Assembly (NCBI RefSeq): GCF_030730945.1
Contig: NZ_JAVAMS010000003.1
Span: forward strand, 124,001-188,000
DNA: 64,000 nt
From: Aurantiacibacter poecillastricola
GTDB lineage: Bacteria; Pseudomonadota; Alphaproteobacteria; Sphingomonadales; Sphingomonadaceae
Reading direction: 5' to 3'
Positions 8,478 to 16,798 of this stretch are shown piece by piece. Under the pieces are notes generated by a model that was not told the origin of the DNA, made no database searches, and was given only the letters and a program-made list of their open reading frames with translations. How positions within the stretch are numbered: the first letter of the stretch is position 1; each line of letters opens with the position of its first letter. Position numbers and translations under genes: made by a program.

Positions 8478-9590
8478 CTATGCGGGAGAGGGGGCCATGC
8501 AGATGCGGTTGCGGCCGCTCTCCTTGGCCTCGTAGAGCGCCTCGTCCGCGGCTTTCAGCGCTGGCCGGGTTCCGCCATGCGCGAAGATGTCGGCGATTCC
8601 GCCGGAGAATGTGACTTGTCCGAAAGGCTGCTGGTTGCGGCGGTTGAGGAGCTTTCGCGCAGCCATCTTCCGGCGCGTGGTATCGAGGAGCGCGCACGCC
8701 TCCTCCAGCTTCATCCCGCGCAGCAGCAGGACGAATTCCTCCCCGCCGTGCCGGGCGATGTGGCATTTTTCGCCGGAAATTTCCGCCAGCATCTCGGCGA
8801 CCACGCAGATAACCCTGTCCCCGGCGTCGTGGCCGTGCCTGTCGTTCACCTGCTTGAACCGGTCGATATCGCAGAAGGCGACGCATAGCGGTTCGACGGC
8901 AGCGCGGGCTTCGCGATATTCGCGTTCCAGCAGATCCTCGAAGGCGCGTCGGTTCGGCAGGCCGGTCAGGAAATCGATCTCGGCGTCGCGGCGCGCGCGG
9001 TCGAGATTGTGGCGCAGGACGACAGCCTCCTCCTCCGCCATGCGCAGCTCCGCCTCTGCCTTGCGCGAGCGTTCCAGCATGGCGCGCGCATAGTCGGCAA
9101 GGCTGGCCACCACGTCGCTCTGGCCCGGCACCGCCTCCAGCGCATCGACGTGCTCGGCCAGCGCATCGCCGTAATTCGCAGCGTTGGTCCGTGCAGACTG
9201 GGTGCTGCGGGAGAACTTATCGATCCCGCTGGATAGCTGCTGGGCGAGCTTGTCGAGGGAAACATCCTCGGCAGGTTCGTCGGCGGCAATGGCGCGGTCG
9301 AGCCAGGCTTGCGTGATCGCCTCACCGCTCTCGACGCGGCGGCGGACGCGGCGCTCCAGCCGCGGATTGAGGCCAGCGCAAGCTGCATGCGCCGTCGCGA
9401 GATTGGCGGCAGTCACCTCCAGGTCGTTGTCGAGCAGGAAATCGCTGATCCGCTCCAGCAACAGGGCGCGGGCTTGCTGGCCGGGGCAGGCGCGGGGCTG
9501 GTGTTCCGGCCCATCCTCCTCGCCGCGACCGAAGCCAAGCCAGCCCAGCAGTCCGGAAGCTGGCGTTGTCTGGACGGAAGGCCGGGTCAT
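8478..9590 (-). CDS. Diguanylate cyclase (GGEEF domain)
   Basis: 370 residues from ATG 9590. The C-terminal GGDEF domain starts at DFLTGLPNR (206-214), has the metal-binding DID (241-243) and the active-site signature GGEEF (282-286), so it should make cyclic-di-GMP from two GTP. The RxxD inhibitory site expected five residues before GGEEF is absent (GEKC instead), so product inhibition at the usual I-site is unlikely. The N-terminal about 200 residues have no membrane segment or recognisable sensory fold; residues about 170-205 look like a coiled coil. It is probably cytoplasmic. The upstream extension of the open frame is not needed. Confidence 0.92.
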   Translation of the reverse strand: MTRPSVQTTPASGLLGWLGFGRGEEDGPEHQPRACPGQQARALLLERISDFLLDNDLEVTAANLATAHAACAGLNPRLERRVRRRVESGEAITQAWLDRAIAADEPAEDVSLDKLAQQLSSGIDKFSRSTQSARTNAANYGDALAEHVDALEAVPGQSDVVASLADYARAMLERSRKAEAELRMAEEEAVVLRHNLDRARRDAEIDFLTGLPNRRAFEDLLEREYREARAAVEPLCVAFCDIDRFKQVNDRHGHDAGDRVICVVAEMLAEISGEKCHIARHGGEEFVLLLRGMKLEEACALLDTTRRKMAARKLLNRRNQQPFGQVTFSGGIADIFAHGGTRPALKAADEALYEAKESGRNRICMAPSPA

Positions 9591-9625
9591 GCTGCGAAGA
9601 ACGGATCCCGGCGGGGCTTCTTCAG

Positions 9626-9643
9626 CTAGGGAGCAAACCCTAG
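9626..9643. other. Perfect six-base-pair hairpin between permease and diguanylate cyclase
   Basis: CTAGGG-AGCAAA-CCCTAG, an exact inverted repeat with a six-base loop, in the 71-base gap between the permease stop and the cyclase start. No T-tract follows on the minus strand, so it is not a convincing terminator. It could be an mRNA-stability hairpin or an operator. Confidence 0.4.
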
Positions 9644-9661
9644 TCGCTGCTTTTCCCGGAT

Positions 9662-10939
9662 TTAGCCACGATCCGGGGCCTGCTGCCGTGCCGCGATAAA
9701 ATACAGCGCCGTCCCGACAAGGAAGATGAGGCCGAGCATGCGATAGGCTTCCCCGCTCGCATGGCTGGCAACCCACAAGGTGGCGAGCACGGCCAGCATC
9801 GATAGCGGCAGATGCCACCACGGCGCGTTGTCCGCGTCGCGCTTCTGCAGGACGGGCAGGGCCAGGGCTGAAAGCAGGTACATGACAAGGCGCGAGAGCG
9901 TGCTCGCCACCGCCAGGGCGGCGAAACCGGCCCATAGGCTGAACGCGACAGCCACGCCGCCATAGAAGAGGATCGAGACGTCCGGCGTCTGGAAGCGCGG
10001 TGAGACATGCGCGAACATGCGCGGCAGCATGCCTTTCTCGCCCATGCCATAGGTCATGCGCGGCACGACGATGCCGCCATTCAGGATATTCGCGCCGATG
10101 GAAAAGGCCGCTGCGATGGAAATGACGATCGCGCCCGCCTGCCCGCTCACCGCCTCAGCCGCCGCCGCCAGTGCGCTTTCACCGTCTCCGGCTTGCGGAG
10201 CGATGGCGAGATAAGCCCAGATCACCAGCATGTAGAACAGCGCGACGGCAGCAATGGTGGTGAGCAGCGCCAGGGGAATCGTGCGCCGCGGATTGCGAAG
10301 CTCTCCGGCAGGGAAGTTGGCGTTCTCGAAAGCCATGTAGGCGTAGAAGGTGAGGAGGACGACGCTTTCGAACTCGCTGAATTCGGGAAGGCTAATCCCC
10401 ACCGCCGGATCGCGCGTGGCCAGCCCGATCACGATGAGCGCGACCAGCGGCAGCAGCTTAACCAGTGTCATCGCTCCCAACGCACGGACGGAGGCGCGCG
10501 TGCCGACGAGGTTGATGATCGTGATGAAGGCCATGAAGGCAATCACCGCCGCGGCTCGCAAGGTGGGATCGTCGAGCACCGGAAACAGCACGGCGATATA
10601 GGCAATCGCCACCTGCGTGTTGGCCGCCACTGCCACGACGGCGCTCGCATAGCGCATCCAGCCCGACTGGAAGCCGACGAACGGCCCGAAGGCGGCATGG
10701 GCGTAGAGCACCGGCCCGCCATGGCTGTCGAACCGCATGGCCAGCATGGCAAACACGAAGGCGAGCGGCGCGATGAGGACCGCGCCTGCCAGCATCATCC
10801 ACGGTGCGAAATTGCCCACTGCCGCCACTAGGATCGCGGGCATGGCGAAAATACCGGCGCCGATCATACCGTTCACCGGGAACAGCGCGGTGCCCCAGAA
10901 GCCGACGGTGCGCGGCAGTTCCTGCGGTTTGTCCATCAT
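9662..10939 (-). CDS. APC-superfamily amino acid permease
   Basis: 425 residues from ATG 10939 (MMDKPQELPRTVG). It is strongly hydrophobic with about 12 predicted membrane spans. The first helix contains GMIGAGIFAMPA, the unwound Gly-rich segment typical of amino acid/polyamine/organocation transporters. The rest shows the APC pattern, including FYAYMAFENANFPAGEL in the middle. It probably imports an amino acid or amine; substrate cannot be read from the sequence. It is divergent from uvrC, with 93 bases between starts. Confidence 0.88.
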   Translation of the reverse strand: MMDKPQELPRTVGFWGTALFPVNGMIGAGIFAMPAILVAAVGNFAPWMMLAGAVLIAPLAFVFAMLAMRFDSHGGPVLYAHAAFGPFVGFQSGWMRYASAVVAVAANTQVAIAYIAVLFPVLDDPTLRAAAVIAFMAFITIINLVGTRASVRALGAMTLVKLLPLVALIVIGLATRDPAVGISLPEFSEFESVVLLTFYAYMAFENANFPAGELRNPRRTIPLALLTTIAAVALFYMLVIWAYLAIAPQAGDGESALAAAAEAVSGQAGAIVISIAAAFSIGANILNGGIVVPRMTYGMGEKGMLPRMFAHVSPRFQTPDVSILFYGGVAVAFSLWAGFAALAVASTLSRLVMYLLSALALPVLQKRDADNAPWWHLPLSMLAVLATLWVASHASGEAYRMLGLIFLVGTALYFIAARQQAPDRG

Positions 10940-11032
10940 GCCCCTCAGCGAATTCGAAAGGAAGACGCTGCCCTGTGGGGAGGCGATGCGCAAGCTTTGC
11001 CAATCGCTTGCTCACCACCTATCTCGGGCGTC

Positions 11033-12976
11033 ATGAGCCGAACCGAAGCCGGATCTCCCCCCGATCCCCGTGGAAAGGAGCGTTTCAACGAGGAGCGCGC
11101 CACTTACACGGTGAAAGGCAGCACGCAGCCCGATCTCGAGGCAGGCGTCGGTGCGATCCGCGAGGTCGTGAAGACGCTGAAGCCCAAGCCGGGCGTCTAC
11201 CGCATGCTAGATGCGCGGGGGGACGTGCTATACGTAGGTAAGGCGCGAAGCCTGAAGGCGCGCGTGGCGAATTACACGCAGGTGAAGGCGCTCACCAATC
11301 GCCTGCAGCGCATGGTCAGCCAGACGCGCGGCATGGAAATCGTTACCACCAATTCCGAGGCAGAGGCGCTGCTGCTGGAAGCACAGTTCATCAAGCGCTT
11401 TCGCCCGCCCTACAACGTGCTTCTGCGCGACGACAAGAGCTTCCCCTTCATCCTGCTGCGCGAGGGGCACGACTTTCCGCGCATCATGAAGCATCGCGGG
11501 GCAAGGAAGGCCAAGGGCAGCTATTACGGTCCGTTCGCCAGCGCCGGTTCGGTCAATACGACCATCAATGCGCTGCAGAAGCTGTTCCTGCTAAGGTCCT
11601 GCACCGACAGCTTTTTCTCCCGCCGCGAGCGGCCCTGCCTGCTCTACCAGATCAAGCGCTGCTCAGCCCCTTGCGTCGGGCGGATCGACAAGGAGGGCTA
11701 TGACGAACTGCTGCGCGAGGCGAAGGATTTCCTTGGCGGCAAATCGGGCGCGGTGCAGGCCAAGATCGAGACGCAGATGCAGCAGGCAGCCGAGAATCTC
11801 GACTTCGAGACTGCCGCCCTTTTACGTGACAGGCTGCGCGCCGCCACATTCATCCAGGGCTCGCAGGCCGTCAACGCGGACGGTGTGGGCGATGCAGATG
11901 TGTTCGCGCTGGCGGCCAAAGGCGGGCAGATCGGGGTACAGGGCTTCTTCGTGCGTGGTGGGCAGAACTGGGGACACAAGGCCTTCTTCCCCACGCACAC
12001 GCAGGATCTCGACAAGGACGACGTGCTCGCTCGCGTGCTTGCGCAATTCTACGAGGAAGTGCCACCGCCTCGCACCATCCTTGTCGATCGCGAGCTGCCC
12101 GAGCAGGACTTGCTCGAAGAAGCTTTTTCCGAACTTGCCGGCCGCAAGGTCGAGATCAGCGTTCCCCAGCGCGGCGACCGGCGCAAGCTGATGCAGCAGG
12201 CCAGCCGCAACGCGATGGAGGCGCTGGACCGGCGGCTTGCGGAAAGCGGCACCCAGGCGAAGATCATGCGCGAGATGGCGGATTTCCTCGAGCTGCCGGA
12301 TATTCCCGCGCGGATCGAGATTTACGACAACTCGCATATCCAGGGATCGAAGGCCGTGGGCGCGATGGTGGTGGCGGGGCCGGAGGGGTTCCTCAAGAAC
12401 CAGTATCGCAAGTTCAACATCAAGTCCGCCCAGACGAACGACGACTTCGCCATGATGCGCGAAGTGATGACCCGCCGCTTCAGCCGCGCAATGAAGGAAG
12501 ATCCGGACCGCGAAGGCGGCCTGTGGCCCGATCTCGTGCTGCTCGATGGCGGCAAGGGCCAGATGTCATCGGTGCGCGACACGCTGGAGGAGCTGGGCAT
12601 CGAGGACGTGCCGCTGATCGGTATCGCCAAGGGCCCGCATCACGGGCGCGAGGGGCGCGAGGTGTTCCACTTTCCCGACGGGCGCGAAAAAATGCTGCCT
12701 ACGAATTCGCCGGTGCTGTTCTACCTGCAACGCCTGCGCGACGAGGTGCACCGCTTCGCCATCGGCGCGCACCGCGCCAAGCGCAGCCGCGCCATCAGCG
12801 CCTCGCCACTAGATGAGATTCCCGGCATCGGTCCATCAAGGAAGCGCGCGCTGCTGTTGCATTTCGGCACGGCCAGCAAGGTCCGCGCCGCTGCGCTTGA
12901 CGACCTCAAACGCGTGCCGGGGGTAAGTGAAAGCGTGGCGCAGACGATCTACGATTTCTACCACGCCAGCGGATAG
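11033..12976 (+). CDS. uvrC: Excinuclease ABC subunit C
   Basis: 647 residues from ATG 11033 (an in-frame TTG at 10997 is less likely). The N-terminal GIY-YIG nuclease domain (PGVYRMLDARGDVLYVGKA) makes the 3' incision. A cysteine-containing stretch (RPCLLYQIKRCSAPCVG) follows, then a UVR motif near residues 245-280. The C-terminal RNase-H-like nuclease (IEIYDNSHIQG, LLDGGKGQ) makes the 5' incision, and a final helix-hairpin-helix (IPGIGPSRKRALL) binds DNA. This is full length for the family. UvrC acts with UvrAB in nucleotide excision repair; uvrA and uvrB are not in this window. Confidence 0.97.
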   Translation: MSRTEAGSPPDPRGKERFNEERATYTVKGSTQPDLEAGVGAIREVVKTLKPKPGVYRMLDARGDVLYVGKARSLKARVANYTQVKALTNRLQRMVSQTRGMEIVTTNSEAEALLLEAQFIKRFRPPYNVLLRDDKSFPFILLREGHDFPRIMKHRGARKAKGSYYGPFASAGSVNTTINALQKLFLLRSCTDSFFSRRERPCLLYQIKRCSAPCVGRIDKEGYDELLREAKDFLGGKSGAVQAKIETQMQQAAENLDFETAALLRDRLRAATFIQGSQAVNADGVGDADVFALAAKGGQIGVQGFFVRGGQNWGHKAFFPTHTQDLDKDDVLARVLAQFYEEVPPPRTILVDRELPEQDLLEEAFSELAGRKVEISVPQRGDRRKLMQQASRNAMEALDRRLAESGTQAKIMREMADFLELPDIPARIEIYDNSHIQGSKAVGAMVVAGPEGFLKNQYRKFNIKSAQTNDDFAMMREVMTRRFSRAMKEDPDREGGLWPDLVLLDGGKGQMSSVRDTLEELGIEDVPLIGIAKGPHHGREGREVFHFPDGREKMLPTNSPVLFYLQRLRDEVHRFAIGAHRAKRSRAISASPLDEIPGIGPSRKRALLLHFGTASKVRAAALDDLKRVPGVSESVAQTIYDFYHASG

Positions 12977-13001
12977 GGTCGGCGTAGAGGCTCGCGAGTA
13001 G

Positions 13002-13748
13002 CTAGCTCACGTCCCGAGAAGCCAATGCCTCTTCCGCGCGCAGACGCCGCTCCTGGAAGGCGAAGCGGGCAGCCTTGCCCACATCGCGCTGGAAGGAGGA
13101 ATTGACGATTCCCCCGATGGCCGAGCCGACCACCGGTACAACCATTCCCGCCCGGCTACGGAACGAGGCAAGGGCGATGGCACGCGAGACGCGTTCAACC
13201 ACCTGATCGATCACCGGCGTGGTCTCCTCGTGGTCGGCGGCAATAAGCTCGCCGTCTGCGCCGATCGCCGCTTCCAGCGCGGCGATGCGGCGCTGGCGCT
13301 CCTGGTGATCGTCCAGGGCGGAGAGTTCGAGCACCTGCAGGCGAAACAGTCTCTCCTGCGGGCCTTCCCCGGCATAACCATAAGCCTTGCCGGTATCGCG
13401 GATCACGCGCAGCGCGATCCCGATGGTGGCAGGGATGTCGAGGCTGGCCGTCACCACGCCGCCAAACCCGGCTGCAGCGCCGCTGGCGCCGCTGATGCCG
13501 CTGGCTGCTCGCGATACGCTCTTCGCGGCTTCGTGGGACTCCGCAAGGTTCGCCGGATCGTGATCGAAGGTGACGAGGGGAGGCTTGGCCACCACCGTGT
13601 CCAGTCCCTTCAGGACCGACTCGACAAGGGATTGCGGCACCATGCCGGCCAGTGCCTTGCCGAAAGGGTGGGTCAGACGCTCTATCCCGCGACCGAGCCA
13701 CGAGGGTTTCGAACGCCTGTAGCGCTCCTGCTCTTTTCTAAGATCCAT
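13002..13748 (-). CDS. EcsC-family protein
   Basis: 248 residues from ATG 13748 (MDLRKEQERYRRS). The segment GASGAAAGFGGVVTASLDIPATIGIALRVIRD, the RLFRLQVLELSA stretch and the C-terminal VVPVVGSAIGGIVNSSF match the EcsC family. EcsC of Bacillus is encoded with an ABC transporter but its biochemical role is unknown. Two hydrophobic Gly/Ala-rich stretches could associate with membranes. It is convergent with uvrC and divergent from a universal stress protein gene, with the FNR-like box in the intervening region. The family call is good; the function is unknown. Confidence 0.8.
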   Translation of the reverse strand: MDLRKEQERYRRSKPSWLGRGIERLTHPFGKALAGMVPQSLVESVLKGLDTVVAKPPLVTFDHDPANLAESHEAAKSVSRAASGISGASGAAAGFGGVVTASLDIPATIGIALRVIRDTGKAYGYAGEGPQERLFRLQVLELSALDDHQERQRRIAALEAAIGADGELIAADHEETTPVIDQVVERVSRAIALASFRSRAGMVVPVVGSAIGGIVNSSFQRDVGKAARFAFQERRLRAEEALASRDVS

Positions 13749-13804
13749 GCCACGATGAACGCCGCGTGATGTCCCCCGTTCCCCGCACGCCATGCCAGGG
13801 CGCG

Positions 13805-13818
13805 TTGACCGGAATCAA
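13805..13818 (+). promoter_or_regulatory. FNR/FixK-type binding site
   Basis: TTGACCGGAATCAA matches the FNR/FixK/CRP-superfamily consensus TTGAT-N4-ATCAA with one mismatch. Its centre is about 59 bases before the ATG of the universal stress protein gene, which suits a class II activator site at -41.5 with transcription starting near 13853. In alphaproteobacteria such boxes often control Usp genes under low oxygen. It could also influence the divergent EcsC-like gene. Confidence 0.7.
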
Positions 13819-13870
13819 TGATTGCACGGGGCGGGCGCGGCAAAGATACCCGAGATAAGGAGGATGACCC

Positions 13871-14686
13871 ATGCGCTCCATACTGGTTCACGCGATCGAC
13901 GATAGCTGCTTCGAGGCCCGGCTGCAGGCCGCGCTCGATCTTGCTCGCATCTTCGATGCGCATATCACCGTGATGCAGACCATCGCCTACGACCTCGTCG
14001 TGCCGATGGACCCCTACGGCGTGTCGGCAATCGACGTATCCGAAGCGAGCCTGAAGAAATCCCGCGCCTTTCGCGAGAAGACCGAGGCGCGCCTCGGCCA
14101 GGAAGATGTCCGCTGGGACTGGCATGCAAAGGCCGGTTACGAAGGGCAGAGTCTTCTCCAGCATGCGGCGCTGAACGATCTCGCGCTGGTCGGCGGCACG
14201 ATCGCCGCGCAGGATGGGCGGCGCGGCGCTTCGCTTGCGGGGATGCTGGCGGTCCACTGCCGTACGCCGATCATGGTGGTGCCGGAAAGCGCGCGCGGGT
14301 TCGCTGCGGGAAGGCCGGCGACGCTGTGCTGGAACGGTTCGATGGAGGCGGCGCGCGCCATGCGCGCCGCCGTGCCGCTGCTGCAGAAGTCGAGCGCGGT
14401 GCATATTCTGACCGTGGGCAAGGTGGGCGAAGACGATGACGATGCGCTACCCGCGCTGGCTGCCGCCACCTATCTCGAACGTCACGACGTCGATTGCGAA
14501 ATCGTCGAAATCCCGGCCACGTCCGAACCAGTGCCCGAAACCCTTCGCAAGGCAGCAGAGGCGCGCGAGGCGGGGCTGATGGTGATGGGCGCCTATGGGC
14601 AGCCGCGCATCGTGGAGACGCTGTTCGGCGGCGTAACGCGGTCCGTCCTGTCGCAGCCACCCATGCCCGTGCTTATGGCGCATTGA
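13871..14686 (+). CDS. Universal stress protein (UspA family, tandem domain)
   Basis: 271 residues, start ATG 13871 with an excellent AAGGAGG seven bases upstream. The length equals two Usp folds in tandem. The first begins MRSILVHAIDDSCFE; the second (from about residue 155) ends with the typical nucleotide-binding C-terminus GAYGQPRIVETLFGGVTR and a closing beta strand MPVLMAH. The G-x2-G-x9-G(S/T)-type glycine pattern suggests ATP binding, as in UspA/TeaD types. It is likely induced under low oxygen through the upstream FNR-like box. It is convergent with tesB. Confidence 0.93.
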   Translation: MRSILVHAIDDSCFEARLQAALDLARIFDAHITVMQTIAYDLVVPMDPYGVSAIDVSEASLKKSRAFREKTEARLGQEDVRWDWHAKAGYEGQSLLQHAALNDLALVGGTIAAQDGRRGASLAGMLAVHCRTPIMVVPESARGFAAGRPATLCWNGSMEAARAMRAAVPLLQKSSAVHILTVGKVGEDDDDALPALAAATYLERHDVDCEIVEIPATSEPVPETLRKAAEAREAGLMVMGAYGQPRIVETLFGGVTRSVLSQPPMPVLMAH

Positions 14687-14705
14687 GGGCAGCAAGGCCG
14701 CGCGC

Positions 14706-15593
14706 TCAGGTGTGGCGCAGCATGCCTTCCTGCGTCACGTCCGCCACGAGGCGTCCGTCGCGAGTGAAGATCTGGCCGCGAGCGAAGCCGCGCGCATGGC
14801 CGGACCACGGGCTTTCGCACACATAGAGTAGCCAGTCATCGGCGGCGAAGCTCTCGTGAAACCAGACGGCATGATCGAGGCTGGCGGCCTTGACCGACCC
14901 GTCGAAAACCGCCTTGCCGTGCGGTTGCAGCGCGGTGCCGAGAAGCTGGAAATCGGTGATGAAGGCCAGCACGGCCCGGTGGACCGCGGCTTCCTGCGGG
15001 AGCGAGGCAACGGTGCGGAACCAGACGTGGCTGACCGGCTCGCGCTTTTGCGGGTTGGCCCAGTCGCGTTTCTCCACCGAGCGGAAATCGATGGGCGAGG
15101 GCCGCAAGGCCAGCGTCTTGAGTTGTCCATCAGGCAGCAGGTCGGCAAGGCGGCGACGGATATCGCTGTCCGATTCCAGGTCTTCGGGCCCGGGGACATC
15201 GGGCATGGCTGGAGACTGGTGATGCGGGCCCTCGACCGGGATCTGGAACGAGGCGGTCAGGTTCAGGATGGGCTTGCCCTCTTGGCTCGCCACTACTCGC
15301 CGGTTGGAAAAGCTGCGACCGTCGAGGTCACGCTTGACCCGGTATTCGATCGGCAGTTCGTCATTGCCGGGGCGCAGGAAATAGGCGTGGAGCGAGTGCG
15401 CCTCCCGCGCATCGTCCACCGTGCGCCGCGCCGCGCCCAGTGCCTGTGCGATGGCTTGGCCGCCGAACACGCGCCCGGTACCATCGGGGCGGCGCCTGCC
15501 GATGAAGCGATCCCCGCCCTTCGGCTCGAGATCGAGCAGAAGCGTGAGGTGAGCGACAAGCTGTTCGGGAGTGGGCGAGGTATCGGAGGACAT
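14706..15593 (-). CDS. tesB: Acyl-CoA thioesterase II
   Basis: 295 residues from ATG 15593 (MSSDTSPTPEQL). A double hot-dog protein: the first repeat contains GRVFGGQAIAQAL and SLHAYFLRPG; the second contains SLDHAVWFHESFAADDWLLY and GRGQIFTRDGRLVA-like text. These are TesB signatures including the conserved aspartate (SLDHAVWFH). It hydrolyses medium- and long-chain acyl-CoA to free fatty acid and CoA. Length is normal (about 286-300). It is convergent with the Usp gene and followed upstream by the cupin-like gene in the same orientation. Confidence 0.95.
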   Translation of the reverse strand: MSSDTSPTPEQLVAHLTLLLDLEPKGGDRFIGRRRPDGTGRVFGGQAIAQALGAARRTVDDAREAHSLHAYFLRPGNDELPIEYRVKRDLDGRSFSNRRVVASQEGKPILNLTASFQIPVEGPHHQSPAMPDVPGPEDLESDSDIRRRLADLLPDGQLKTLALRPSPIDFRSVEKRDWANPQKREPVSHVWFRTVASLPQEAAVHRAVLAFITDFQLLGTALQPHGKAVFDGSVKAASLDHAVWFHESFAADDWLLYVCESPWSGHARGFARGQIFTRDGRLVADVTQEGMLRHT

Positions 15594-15627
15594 CGAGCGG
15601 GGGCATTGCGCGCGCATGCGCCCGCCG

Positions 15628-16524
15628 TCAAGACGCTGGGCTGTCGAAACCCTGAAGTCGGCGCGCGATCCGGCCGCCGAGGGCCTTCAGCCGGTTCGAC
15701 CTCGGCCATCGGCGTGTCGCTTTCGGCTTGTACCCGCGCCGACGCAGCAAGGCATTGAAGGCCCGGGCATCGGCCTCTTCCCGGCTCCACCGCGACTGCC
15801 ACATGATCGACAGCGAGATCGAGGGTTCTGAACCGTTGCGCACGAAATGCGGCGCCATGACGGGGACATAGAATGCATCGCCCGGAGCGAGCGGAAAGGC
15901 CACGCCGTATTCGGCAAAGCTCTCATTCCAGCTCAGTTTGCGCACCCCGCTGGCGTGGACGCTTTCCTGCAACATGTCGGCGGCGATGCGGCTATCGTCG
16001 GCGGGAAAGATCGTAATGCTCTTCGAGCCGCCGAGTTGCAGGAAGAAATTGTGCTCCGGAACAAGGTGGATGGGCGAGACGGAGAACGGGCTCGATATGA
16101 AGATGCAGCCCTTCGGCGTCAGCATTTCGCCGGTGCATGGCTCCACCACATCCGCGAGTTCGTCGAGCAATTCGTATAGCAGCGCACGGTAGGATGGGTC
16201 GTGCTCGATATTCGTGAGGGCTATCCAGCAATTGGTCCTTTCCATCTCGCGGATAGTCTTGCCGAACTCGTGGCTGTCGCAGACGGGCCTGCCATTCGCG
16301 TCGATCGGCAGGTCGCCGCGGTTGAGGGTGACGCTGGCGGATGGCAGGGCTTCTGCCAGCAGTGCAAGCGCGTCCAGTTCCAGCAGCGGGTTCCTGACGA
16401 GGTCGTGCGTCATCTTGTGCGCGCCTTCGGGATATGACGCGGCGAAATAGGCGCGGCTTCTGGCTGGAAATACCTGCCGCGCTCCGATCGATCGACCATG
16501 CAGGCGGCCGACGTGGTGGCTCAT
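15628..16524 (-). CDS. Cupin-like / JmjC-type fold protein
   Basis: 298 residues from ATG 16524, chosen because GGGAG lies seven bases upstream; ATG 16557 is also possible. The middle shows a cupin core: SPIHLVPEHNFFLQLGGSKSITIFP then LAPGDAFYVPVMAPHFVRNGSEPSISLSIMW. The HxxxEH and the late APH histidine are candidate Fe(II) ligands as in JmjC-type hydroxylases. Related alphaproteobacterial proteins are annotated as cupin-like domain proteins, often near TonB receptors or halogenases. Substrate is unknown. It lies 34 bases upstream of tesB on the same strand. Confidence 0.72.
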   Translation of the reverse strand: MSHHVGRLHGRSIGARQVFPARSRAYFAASYPEGAHKMTHDLVRNPLLELDALALLAEALPSASVTLNRGDLPIDANGRPVCDSHEFGKTIREMERTNCWIALTNIEHDPSYRALLYELLDELADVVEPCTGEMLTPKGCIFISSPFSVSPIHLVPEHNFFLQLGGSKSITIFPADDSRIAADMLQESVHASGVRKLSWNESFAEYGVAFPLAPGDAFYVPVMAPHFVRNGSEPSISLSIMWQSRWSREEADARAFNALLRRRGYKPKATRRWPRSNRLKALGGRIARRLQGFDSPAS

Positions 16525-16732
16525 GACCGCTCTCCCGCCTTGCGGCCTGCCATGCACCTTGCGACGCGCATCCCCGCTGCAGCCGGAGCGATGGTGCTCG
16601 CGGCGTACATAGCTATGGGAAGCGGGGCAGCGTCACAAGGCAAGGGCAAAGGTTAACCTCGGGGAGATTTCGGCGGGTCGTTATGGGTTTCTCCGTATGG
16701 TTTGCGCCGACAAGAAATCCCTAAGCGCAAGG

Positions 16733-16768
16733 GTAAAGAAAACCCTGCCCGGCGCGGGCCGGACAGGG
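16733..16768 (-). terminator. Intrinsic terminator of hppA
   Basis: On the minus strand an 11-pair stem (CCCTGTCCGGC / GCCGGGCAGGG, one mismatch) is followed by TTTTCTTT. It lies just after the hppA stop, so it ends the pyrophosphatase transcript. Confidence 0.85.
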
Positions 16769-16798
16769 TGTTTCATCAGTCACGATTGCCGGTCAAAG

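Noticed and set aside
16552..16656. 34-codon plus-strand ORF with a signal-peptide-like start (MHLATRIPAAAGAMV).
   Set aside because: No ribosome-binding site, very short, Gly/Lys-rich end with no similarity; could be chance. Not strong enough to list.
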